Source of the DNA: Achatina immaculata
Lineage: Eukaryota > Mollusca > Gastropoda > Stylommatophora > Achatinidae
Length of the DNA stretch: 64,000 nucleotides
Assembly (NCBI GenBank): GCA_009760885.1
Contig: CM019710.1
Span: 3,742,686-3,806,685 of the forward strand
Direction: 5' to 3'
Part shown: one piece after another, positions 46,701 to 58,700 of the stretch
Numbering within the stretch: position 1 is the first letter of the stretch
Layout of the letters: each line of letters starts with the position of its first letter
Notes under the pieces: model-generated
What the model was told of the DNA's origin: nothing
Seen by the model: only the letters and a program-made list of their open reading frames with translations
Database searches by the model: none
Translations under genes and position numbers: made by a program

Positions 46701-49700
46701 TAGCATAGTCTTTGTGAGACAGGGAACATAGATCTGATTGCTTAAAAACTCTGACCTACTTCTGTAGCCCAGATACCTGTAGCAATCAACACTAATGCCA
46801 GGATGGTGGATGGATAGGGATATGGAGATCACCAGCAGGGATGAGGAAAATCTGATGTGAAACCAATGAATCTAAGGCGTGACACAGCTATGGGTCTCTA
46901 CAACAATGGCCACCAGAATGAGGTAAACAAACCAAAGAAACATCAGACTATAGGTGGTGGGGAATGGATATTGCTGAAGCACTCATCGGATTCCTCATCC
47001 CAAAGTCTCTGTGGAATTATCTCAAAGCCACTGGGCCTGATGTGTAGAAGGGGCTTAAGTACAGCCACCAGAGAGTGGTAAACAAACAGGTCAGCTTACA
47101 CCATTGTCTTCATGGCAGTCCAAGCAAGACCACAGTCTGCCCTAGCAAGGAAAGGTGGTGAAGTCAGATGTACCCAGCCAGAAGGCACATTACAAAAATC
47201 AGGGTAATACGCATTACCGCTAAATGCGTACGAAGAAGAAGAAGAAATAGTTGGCTATCAGTTGGTGGAAACATGTCTTTTATACAGAAGAAAGGCCTCC
47301 AGGACTTGTATGGTGACCTTGACAGCCCAAGACAAAAGGGTGGTATTTTTCAAAGATATCCAAGCTGACGCCTGAAAGTGTTCAAAGAAGAAAGCCCCTA
47401 GGAGCCTCTACGCAAATGCCTCCACTCCTCTTCCAAATTCAACGCTTCTGTATCATGATCTTAAGTTCTATCTGCCGAACATTTATGTCCACTGTTAGAA
47501 ATACATGCTATGAATCGCTCATCCCACTACTCATTACAGAATAAAAAAAATAACATTTAACTAAATGAACTTCGACCTCACCTGCCACTGGGTTAAACAC
47601 GGAGTACACAGTAAATGCCCACAAGGCTCCAACCTAATGTCCTTGTCATTCTCAGCACAGATTTTGCACTGTTGAAACGTTGAGCCCATCTCACAGTACA
47701 GCTCATATTGTTCCTTCAAAAGAATGTATTACTATCACAATATTTATATATTAAAAAAGGAGGCAAAACATTTTTAATTTACTTTCACAATGTAATACGG
47801 TAAGAATAGCTTTACTCTGAGAAGGTACTGTAGCAATAACTTTCTGCCTTCACAACAGCTTTACTCTGAGAAGGTACTGTAGCAGTAACTTTTTGCCTTC
47901 ACAATATAATACGGTAAGAATAGCTTTACTCTGAGAAGGTACTGTAGCAGTAACTTGCCTTCACAATACGGTAAGAATAGCTTTACTCTGAGAAGGTACT
48001 GTAGCAATAACTTTCTGCCCTCACAATGTAATACGGTAAGAATAGATTTACTCTGAGAAGGTACTGTAGCAATAACTTTCTGCCTTCACAATGTAATATG
48101 GTAAGAACAGCTTTGTCTGAGAAGGTACTGTAGCAATAACTTTTTGCCTTCACAATGTAATATGGTAAGAATAGCTTTACTCTGAGAAGGTACTGTAGCA
48201 ATAACTTTTTGCCTTCACAATGTAATATGGTAAGAATAGATTTACTCTGAGAAGGTACTGTAGCAATAACTTTTTGCCTTCACAATGTAATACGGTAAGA
48301 ATAGATTTACTCTGAGAAGGTACTGTAGCAATAACTTTTTGCCTTCACAATGTAATACGGTAAGAATAGATTTACTCTGAGAAGGTACTGTAGCAATAAC
48401 TTTCTGCCTTCACAACAGCTTTACTCTGAGAAGGTACTGTAGCAATAATTTTTGCCTTCACAATGTATTGTTGGAAAAGATGCTACAATTTCAATGTAAT
48501 ATAGTAAAATATTAGCATGACAATCACATGTAGCAACAAAAAAAAAAATACAGTGGCAATCCAATTTGCCAAAAAAAATTTTTTTTTAGAAATACGTGTT
48601 TATATGGACAGTAACTAAAAGCACTCAAAATCTGCTGGAAGCAGCGGAGATGTGGCTCCTAAGAAAAATTATGAGAATACCATGGACAGCCAAGAAAACA
48701 AATGAAGAGGTTCTAAGTGAGGCTGGGCAAAGGAGAAAAATTATGGCAAAATTCATAACACAAGCAGTCCAAATTTATAGGACACGTTTTGAGAAGAGGC
48801 AAACTGAAACACAGAGTGACAACAGGAAAACTGGAGGGAAAAAGAGACAGAGGAAGAGAAAGAAACATGATACTTGACAGACTAAGACTGTGGCATGGAG
48901 CACACAGTCGAACAGACATCTTATAGAAAGAGCGCAGGAAAGACGGTCATGGAAACCAATGACCAATGCCTGACTGGCATGGACTAGAGAGAGAGAATAT
49001 TCATCCAGACAAAAATGCAATCCAATGTAGCAGTCAGTGATCCATAGCTGACTTCTTGCATCACTGTTGATGAACCAGAGTCAGCTAAGACCCTATCCAG
49101 CCTCTCTGTTGGTGCTCCTAGCAATAGGATCTGCCTGATCAATGGGGCAGAGATCATTATAGTTCCCATAGCCACGGAGTCTGTTTCTAAAAAAGCAATG
49201 CACAACCCTCTGCTTATCAGCTCCACCCAGAGTTTGAAAAAAAACTGGCTGCCATACCCCGTTCCCCTTTTAACTCGATGACGTGCTTCAACATCATTGC
49301 TGCTCTCGCCACAAAAGAACATCAAGCTTGAAGTTTAAGGGGATTAGAACAAGAACAACAATTCATCTGGATAAAATATTTTCTGTTTATATAAAATTAT
49401 ACATGATAAAATGATTTTACCTGTGTGACACGAATATGATCTTCCTCGCAATCAGCAACCAGGTAGCTCAAATCAGGATTAACATTACGCCCATCTGGGT
49501 ATAAAAAGCTGGGGAGCATAATTATAAAACTCAAATCGGGATTAAAATTCCGCCCATTTGGGTATATAAAACTGGGGAGTATAATTATCGAACTAAAAAA
49601 TCGGACTATATCTACGGCATTTAGGGGTGAAGGCAATGTCCAATTTGACAGTCAGCAATCTGTAACTGACATGCCTGCAGCAGTGTTGGTGGACTGTAAC

Positions 49701-52700
49701 TGACCAAGACCCTGTCCTGTCCTCTCTGTTAGTGCCCCATGCAAGAAGACAAGCCTGGTTACTGGATCAGAGATCCATCTCCATGGTGGTGAAGCCTGCT
49801 AAAGAAGTACTGCATGCCTCCTGCTTTTTAGCTTCACTCAAGGAGTGAAAAAACACACCTGCCGCAACCCACCTCCAAATTCAACACGAAGCTGTGCCTC
49901 AACGCCCTCACGCCATGTCAGAGAGCATCACGCTGGCAGATCCTTGGAGACAGAGCAACGGCAATGATACCTATGACATTTCACTCTATATCCATACAAA
50001 CACATACACAAACAACCTCTTTCATGGTGCTGCTAATGTAATCATCTACATCCAATATATGTCTGTATGCCATGAAGAAGGTGAAACTCAAGCAAGTATA
50101 CACAAATTTTGGTGCCTGCACGGTGCAGTAGTTAGTATGCTCACTTCTCACGGCAAGGTCAGTGGTTCTAGTCAGCCCAGTCACTCAGGCTGTAGAAATG
50201 ATAAACTGCCCCCCCCCCCATTTCTGGTCCAAGAGTGGGTTTAAAAATGGATCATTTCTGGTCCCAGAGTGGGTTTAAAAATGGATCATTTCTGGTCCAA
50301 GAGTGGGTTTAAAAATAGATCATTTCTGGTCCAGGAGTGGGTTTAAAAATGGATTATTTCTGGTCCCAGAGTGGGTTTAAAAATGGATCATTTCTGGTTC
50401 CAGAGTGGGTTAAAAATGGATCATTTCTAGTCCCAGATTGGGTTTAAAAATGGATCATTTCTGGTCCCAGAGTGGGTTTAAAAATAGATCATTTCTGGTC
50501 CCATAGTGGGTTTAAAAATGAATCATTTTTGGTCCAAGAGTGGGTTAAAAACAGATCATTTCTGGTCCCAGAGTGGGTTGAAAAAATGGATCATTTCTGG
50601 TCCCAGAATGGGTTACAATCAGCTGCTTTTGATCCTAGAATTCACTCGAGATGGTGACTCATGTGCACCATTTTGTGGAAAAAAACATAAACTCCAACCT
50701 GAAGCCCATGTGATGAAACACATGCCTGTTTCTATGAGCACCATGAGGAGGGAGGACACGTTCTCTGACTGGTATTCTGGTGCTCCTGAAAGCTGTGCTG
50801 TCTGCCTTGCTTAGTAATCTTTCTTCCCACATCAACATGACAACTCCCCACTTATACAAGCTAGTCAGTCATTTGCATGTCCCTTGCGGAATTTTGCCTA
50901 CCTGACGACTCTCCTGTAGGCCTCTCGGTTGTAAGCAAGATGTCTTGCTGCTGATGCATCCATTGGCAGATCATCAACGATGTTTTGCAGCCATCTTCAC
51001 CTTGCTCTTCCTCTCTTTCTTTTTCCCATTATGTACCCTTCCAAGAAGGTCTTCTCTAGATTATCATGACGTTTAATGTGTCCAAAATATTTAAGTTTTC
51101 TCTCTTTAATCATCTTTACTAGCCAGCTTTCTTCAATAGTAAGTTCTTGTAGTATGGATATATTTGTTCTTTTTTGTGTCCATAATCTGAAGAACTCTTC
51201 TATAGCATTTACATTCAAAGGCATTTATGTGTTTCTCAACTGTTTTGTTAAGTGTCCAGGTCTCACAGGCATATGTTGCAGTGGGAAAGATGCGTGCCCG
51301 TAAAATCTTATTTTTGAAGTTCTGTCTGTTCCTCACCACAGATTCTTTAGTTGTTTTATTTTCTGAAGAGTGATTGATGTCCTCCGTTTAATTTCCCTCA
51401 TTGTATCTCCATTATTAGCTAGTGATGATCCAAGATATTCAAAACAAGCACAAACCCTATTAATATGCAGAAGTAATGGCAAAAGAGCAATGTAAGGATA
51501 TAACCGACTTACAAGCCTTCTCTCTGACCATCCAGCAAGGCCTGGCAAAGAGACTTGTTCTGTGGGATTGTTTGCAGTATCTGCCCGTCAGTGGTGACGT
51601 AGCCAATAGCCCACTGTCCGAGTCTCGTACAACTCAGCCTGAACACGTAACTGCAGCAGAAAGAACAGATGACAGTCATCGCTGCAGTAGACACAGAACA
51701 TAAGCTTTATGCTGGCTTTCATGCATGATATTCAACACTTTAAGTATCTTGGAAGCCTCATTTCAGCAGACAGTAATATCAAGAGGCCTTTAGCAAATTA
51801 GCAAACATATGGAAATCTCCCATTCTTCAAGCTCAGAATCTATAAATTCAATGTTCACTCTATTTTATTGCATGCAGCTGAAACATGGAGAACCAGTCAG
51901 AGAACTGAAAGTAGACTGAGAGGATTTGAAGGAAGATGCCTCAGAAAAAATTTAAGAACACACTGGGAAGAACATGTGACAAGTGAGGAAATAACCAAAT
52001 GAACAGGTACGGAGAACATTACTAAAGAGGTCAAAAGATGAAGATGAAAATGGCTGGGGCATATACTACAAATGGAAAAAACAAGACATCCCTACACTGC
52101 CTTAACTTGGACACCTCAAGGGAAAAGAAAAGAGGGGCAGGCAACTGGGGACATGGAGACACACAATACAGGAAGAACTAAAGGAAGCCGGAAAGACTTG
52201 GTTTGAAGTATCCCGACTTGCTCAATACAGGACTGGAAGGAGAGCCTTTGTTGATGCCTCATGATGCCCCTTGGGAGAAAAAGAGGACTGATAATGATGA
52301 TCACTCATATTAAGTGACACTGTGGATAAAGCGAACATTATGTAAGACAGGAAAGACATGAGGAAGATGGAAGAGACACTATGGCAGAGAGAAAACAAAG
52401 AGTTGAAATCAAAAGTTCCCCATAAGGTTCTGTGCTTCGTGCACAAAATTTTCGATTTGTGTGCAAACATATTCTCGAAAAAACATTTCTGTGCAAGCAT
52501 CTGCCTCATAAAGTCATATTACAAAGTATAATTTACATCAGGAAAACAAACTCATATAGGACTATCATATATTTTTTTCAGCACTACTAAAGCACTAAGC
52601 AACATCAGAAAAATGAAAAATAAAAGTACTTATCATTCTCGTGCATCATATAAAATTTTGTGTGCGGCAAGATATTTTTTAGTATCTCTTACCCAGGGTA

Positions 52701-55700
52701 TCCCCCTACCCACTGAACCATATGATGGAGTACGGGATTCGTTCTGAGAAGAATTTTCTGTTTTTCAGTCGCTGTTAGCTCAGATCTGTCTTTCAGCCGT
52801 TCCCTTCTGAACCACTCGAAGATAAAAGCAACACCGAGCTCCTGACATCTTTCGAAGTCCTACAGGTACCTAACGGTACTAGTGGAGTAAATCAGGAGCC
52901 TATACAACAACTTCGAGCTTCTTGGTTTGGTGGAGCAGGACAACTCACATGGGGTCATTGTAACAGACTCCCAAAACATGTTACAGAGAATTGAGAGACA
53001 TTTCTTCTGTAGGGAGTGAATCCTGCATATTGAGGGCTCTCGGTTATCCAGAATGACGTGGATCTTCTGCCCAGGTCATGTCAAAGTCAAAGGCAGTGAT
53101 AAAGTGAACAAGCTAGCAAGTGTGGCATCATTTTAGGCCACCCCAAAAAATGGACAAGGAGATTGCAAGAGGAAATTCAGGGTATAGAGGACAACATTGG
53201 GTTGACTGATAACAATCACATCAGGAGGATGATCAAGTTGGGGAAGGAGAGGGGAAGTGGACATTTTTCCAAATGAAATTTGGTTTAGCATGCATTACCC
53301 ACAACCAGTGTGTGTGACTGGCTCCGTAAGCAGGCGCATGCTTCGGTGGGTGTTCGAACAGAAGAGAGAGCACATATGGGAATGCCCGGAGTGCAGGATT
53401 GCCTGTCTCTGATTACAGATTAGAGTGATGATGATGATGATTTTTCTTAAACATAAAGTTCTAAACTTTTATTAACTATACATCCTTAAAGTATAACTAA
53501 TGGACTCTACATCCTTGAAGTATAACTGATGTACTCTACATCCTTGAAATATAACTAATGAACTCTACATCCTTGAACTATAACTAATGGACTCTATACA
53601 TCCTTGAAGTATAACTAATGGACTATATACATCCTTGAAGTATAACTAATGGACTCTACATCCTTGAAGTATAACTAAAAGAGATGCTGAAGCCCACTAC
53701 GAACCTTCCTGGCTTGTTGATGTACTTCTGCAGCCTAGCCTTCACCTCATCATATGTAAGAAAGGCCACATATCCTGGATGGACCACAGCCAGAACGTTC
53801 CAGTTACGCAGAAGGTTTGCCCAGGGCTGGAACAATCTAGAAGAAAAGAAAAAAAAAAAAACAAGAAACCTGGAAAATGGTTACCACAGAATTGTTGCTC
53901 CAGATTCTATGAAACTTGAGTTGGTAACACTTGCCCACTGATAGATGCCAACACTGCTTTTTCTTTTTTTACTTTCAGAACAGCATATAACGCTGGCTAG
54001 CTTCAAAGCTAGAACATGGGGGCTAATACAATCATGAAAACCGTACTAGAGGGAAAAATAGTAAGAGGTAGACAATGATATAGACCGGTGGACAACATAA
54101 AAAAAAAAATGAACTGGACTCAATTTGGCCAGAGCAAGTTGGACTGATGACTGCAGCTAACCTTTCCTGGAGACAGGGCACAGGATGATGATTAGCTACA
54201 ATGCTAGACCTCTCAGTGGACTTCATTACAAATACAGAACACATCAATCCCTGCACTTTCAGTCAGGCTGTAATGACACAAGAATGCTGTGAGAAAGCAG
54301 TGTAAAGGGATGCAGAGCTGCAAATCAGTACAAATATCTTACATCTTACATCCTTCCCGTGCCGTTAAACGTCACACAGGGCTCGCATAGTTGTTTGCCA
54401 AGTTTTCCTGTTCTCGGCAAGTCTTTCAACTTCATCAAAGGATATTATGCGCATTAAACTGGCTTCTCTTAACAATGTCCTCTTTAGAGTTTCACATGGC
54501 TGACCACTTTTTCTTCGGCCTGTTGTGCTCCACTTGATAGCTTGTTTTGGTATTCTCTGATTGTTTCTTCTCATCACATGGCCTATATATGTCCATCTTC
54601 TTTTTCTGATCACTCATGAGGTAGATTGTTGTTTGCTCATCTGTCTGATCTCCGTTTTGTTCTTGAATTCGTTCCACTTTATACCAAGTATTTTCCTTAC
54701 ACATTTGTTTTCAAAAGAGTCTAACTTCTTGTCTATTTCTTTAGTTGATTTCCAGCTTTCACATGCACAAATATACAAATATACCCTTTATAAAAGAGAC
54801 AAGTCACAGGTTTGGCATTGCACCAGCCCTGGTAAAATGATCTTGACCTTCTCAACTGCACACTGGATCTGGCCAATCAAAATGGCTCTCTCTTCTCCCA
54901 ACAGTGTTACAAAATCTCTAATCACCTCTCAAACGCAATATAAATAAACATGACAGAAGCCACATTTAAGACGAACGTAAAATAAAAAAAAAAAAACAAC
55001 CCTTAAAACTTACCGACAAAAGACGTCAAATTCAAAAACTGAAATAAAGTCATTGCACGTCAGGTCTATTGTCGACTTGAGGGCCATAGCCTCCAAAGGT
55101 GAGCCTATAGGGTGAGATTCATGTAGTCTGCCCTTGAACTCCTTCCAAGGGATTATGATTCTGGGCAAAGAAAATATTTATGTAATTTTATAGTTCGATT
55201 AATAAAATGCACCAGTGGCTCCCACCCTTTCTTATGATCATGGACCCTTCAAGACAATGATAATCTGCAGATGCCCCTCTGTTTCCCCACAAAGTAATAT
55301 TACATAAAAATCTGCATATAATTCTAGTTTTCTCCGTAACTTACACTCGTTGTGTGGGCCCCTACATCTTACATCCTTCCTGTGCCGTTAAACATCACAC
55401 AGGGCTCGCGTAGTAGTTCTCCAAGTGGGCCTCTACATGACTCTTTCTCTTTTATTACCTCCCAGGCTGCGAATCAAGGGAATAAATAATTTATCGAATG
55501 ACAATATCAAGCCCCATAAAAGTGATGTCGGACTAATGGGCATGGTTGTGGAATTTTCCATATTCGTCAATTGGCAATACCATGCCAAATGGCAGCACTG
55601 TGAAGCACGATGTAGGGGACATCCATAAGTAGAAGATGGAGGGTCGACTGCAGCAGTGACCTAAACAGGAGGTTCGGGCTGTGATACGATTTCTGAACAT

Positions 55701-58700
55701 GACGCAGGTGCCAGTTGTGGAAATTCATTGCCAGTTGGTGGAAGTCTATGGGGACTATGTGATGAGTTGACAGCGTGTGACAAAATGGTGTGCAGAATTT
55801 TGAACCAGGTGAATGACCACCAGTGACGCAGCGTGGAGATTGTGAACTCTTGACAGCAGCGGACAACATGAGTGTTGAACTTGCAACACTGGAGAACGGA
55901 CGAGTGACTGTGAAGGAACTGACACATGACTTAAGTCCGTCACATGGAACAGTGTCCAGAATGACTGTGAAGTTCAGACTTCGTAAGCTGTGGGCATGAT
56001 GAGTCCTACAAACTCTTTCAGAGGACCACAAGGTAAAGAGAAAGGCAAATGCCCTGTCATTCCTGCAACAATATGCCACTCACAGCTACGACTTTCTGGA
56101 ACACAACGTCACCAGTGAGAAGACATTGGGTTTCAGCATAGCAATCCAGAACTGACATGTGCAAGCATGGAATGCTGGAAAGATCTGGGCTTCTAATGAA
56201 CCAGGAAATTCACGATCATGCCATCTGTTAGCAAAGTGGTGATTACCATGTTTTGGGACCAAAAAAAGGTGTGTTGCTGGTAGATTCCCTGGAAAGGGGA
56301 GCAACAGTTAATGCAGCTATGGAAAGTGCAATACTGGAATGTTTACGAGCTGTCATCAGACTCTGTCATCCCGGGCTGTGCTGCTCCTTGGAGGCGTAGG
56401 AACCAGATGAAGCCATGTAAATTGACCAACTGTCCTGTATTATACAGGAAAGTCCCCTACTTAGGGTTTTGTCCTGGCAATCGCATTACTTTGATCAGGA
56501 TGCTTAAGTGTCCCATATATTAAAACTCATGTCCAATGTTCCCTCTAAGGGTTTGAGGTCTGTGTGCAAAATGTTCAGCTCTTATATATATATATATACA
56601 TTCATTCATTCACATGTCCCTTGCAGAACTTTGCCTCCCTAACAGCACTCCTGTAGGCCTCTCAGTTGTGAGCAAGATGGCCTGCTGCTGATGCATCCAC
56701 TTGCAGATCATCAACGATGTCTTGCAGCCATCTTCGCCTTGGTCTTCCTCTCTTCCTTTTTCCCATTATGTATCCTTCCAAGATGGTCTTCTCTAGATTA
56801 TCATGACGTTTAATGTGTCCAAAATATTTAAGTTTTCTCTCTTTAAACCTTTTAACTAGCCAGCCTTCTTCAATATTAAGTTCTTATAGTATAGATATAT
56901 TTGTTCTGTGTCCATGACATTTGAAGAACTCTTCTGTAGCATTTACATTCAAAGGCATTTATGCATTTCTCAGGTGTTTTGTTAAGTGTTCAGGTATATA
57001 TATACACTCACACTGTAAATGTCTGTACATTTAATAACAGGATAGACCTGCTGTCCTTCTCAGCAGTGGAAATTTATCTGCCCATTTATTTTAATTACCC
57101 TCTATTCTCTGCGTGCCCACTTGCCTCGTCACGATTCTGCTACCGAAATTACGAGATAAAAGACCAGTTGAAACATCCGATCCCAAAGTCATTTCTCAAA
57201 AAGAAAGAGACAGTAAAGCAAAAACATGTACCATCATTGTATTTTTCTTGATCGCAATTACAGCAGAGTAACATCTGGAAATTCGAAAATAAAAGTAGCA
57301 GTTCTTTTTTTTTTTTTTTGCGCAGCTCCAAAAATGTTCTGCTCTGTATGAATTTTTTTCTGTGCGTGACCACGCAGCTTAGAGGGAACAGTGCTCATGT
57401 CCCATATTCACTTATCTGATCACCACATGTTCAGACACCCAGAAGCATTTAAAATTATCTTATTGGAATATTGCTATTTTGAGGAAAATTCACTCTGCAG
57501 AGAAGTACTCTTATTAGTAAGAATGTGAATTCCATGCAACAAAAAAACAGATATCCTGTCTTCAGTAGCTAGCAAAAGACGACTTGAAATTAACAAGGAC
57601 AAACAAAAATAATGAAAAACTTCCCATTAATCAAAATGGAAAAATACACGTAGAAGGGACAGATGTTGAAGAAGTCAATCAATTCGCATACTTGGCAGCT
57701 ACATAGACCAGGATGGTGACACCAGAAAGGAAGTTAGAATTAGAATTGCAAAAGCAGCATCGATATTCAAGAATCTTGAGAAAATATGGGATTCAAAAGT
57801 TATAAGCACAAAAAACAAGTTAAGACTATTCAATTCAAATGTACTATCCACCCTCATTTATGCATGCGAAAGCTGGAAAACAACTAAAGAAACAGACAAG
57901 AAATTAGACTCTTTTGAAAACAAATGCCTAAGGAAACTACTCGACATCAAGTGGAACGAATTCAAGAACAACGCAGAGATAAGACAGATGACTGAACAAC
58001 AACCAGTCTCATGGGTGATCAGGAAAAGGCGATGGACATATGTTGGTCACGTGATGAGAAGAAATGATCAGAGAATCCCAAAACAGGCTATCAAGTGGAA
58101 CACAACAGGCCAAAGAAAAAGAGGCAGCCCACGTGAAACTCTAAAGAGGACATTGTTAAGAGAGGCCAAATTAATAGGCATAAAATCCCTTGATGAGGTT
58201 GAAAAGCTTGCCAAAAACAGGAAAAATTGGTGAACTACCTTGTGAGCCCTACGTGACATTTAACGGCATGGGAAGGATATAAGATATAAGAAGTACAAGT
58301 AGATCTGATTGGTACATCTGTAAGTAAAGTTATAAACCTGGCCTCTCTCTCTCTCTGAACCTTAAGCGCCCAGGGCACATGGGGTTTCCGCAAGGGTTTT
58401 CCACAAATGCCTGTCCTTTGCCTTTTTTTCCACTCTTGCCTAGGTGAGCCCTCTATTGCTCAGTCCATGTCTCTTTTGGTCTACCCTTACTTCTTTTCCC
58501 CTGTGGTGTCCATCTTAGTGCTATTTTTGGTAGAGAGATGTAACCTGGCCTACTGATTAAAATTTTAGGTTAAAATTTAAATTCGACATTACCAGCAACT
58601 CCATCACTCTCCATCACCCCCACCCAAACTGACTGAGTGTCCCATATTTGAACTTTGAAAAGATGGTAAGATTATGGTGTATGGAACTAGTTTCCTTCTT

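Larger units (their letters stand above)
43998..47373. repeat. 1688-bp tandem segmental duplication, 2 copies, Cbl intron 6
   Basis: 43998-45685 and 45686-47373 align end to end with a constant offset of 1688 and only scattered substitutions (for example near 44936/46624 and 44979/46667). Junctions share gaaggctgggggttc / cgcctgaaggctggg context. Each copy holds a SINE body, a TTAA-flanked MITE and unique sequence. Confidence 0.97.

Noticed and set aside
52690..52866. The exon-like frame as an alternative Cbl cassette exon
   Set aside because: Exon 3 ends in phase 2 and the required register through this segment meets a stop, so inclusion would truncate Cbl before its SH2 domain.
55567..56079. 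A 170-codon - strand frame
   Set aside because: It is antisense to a mariner transposase relict on the + strand whose blocks ([15 protein letters not shown] etc.) are recognisable.
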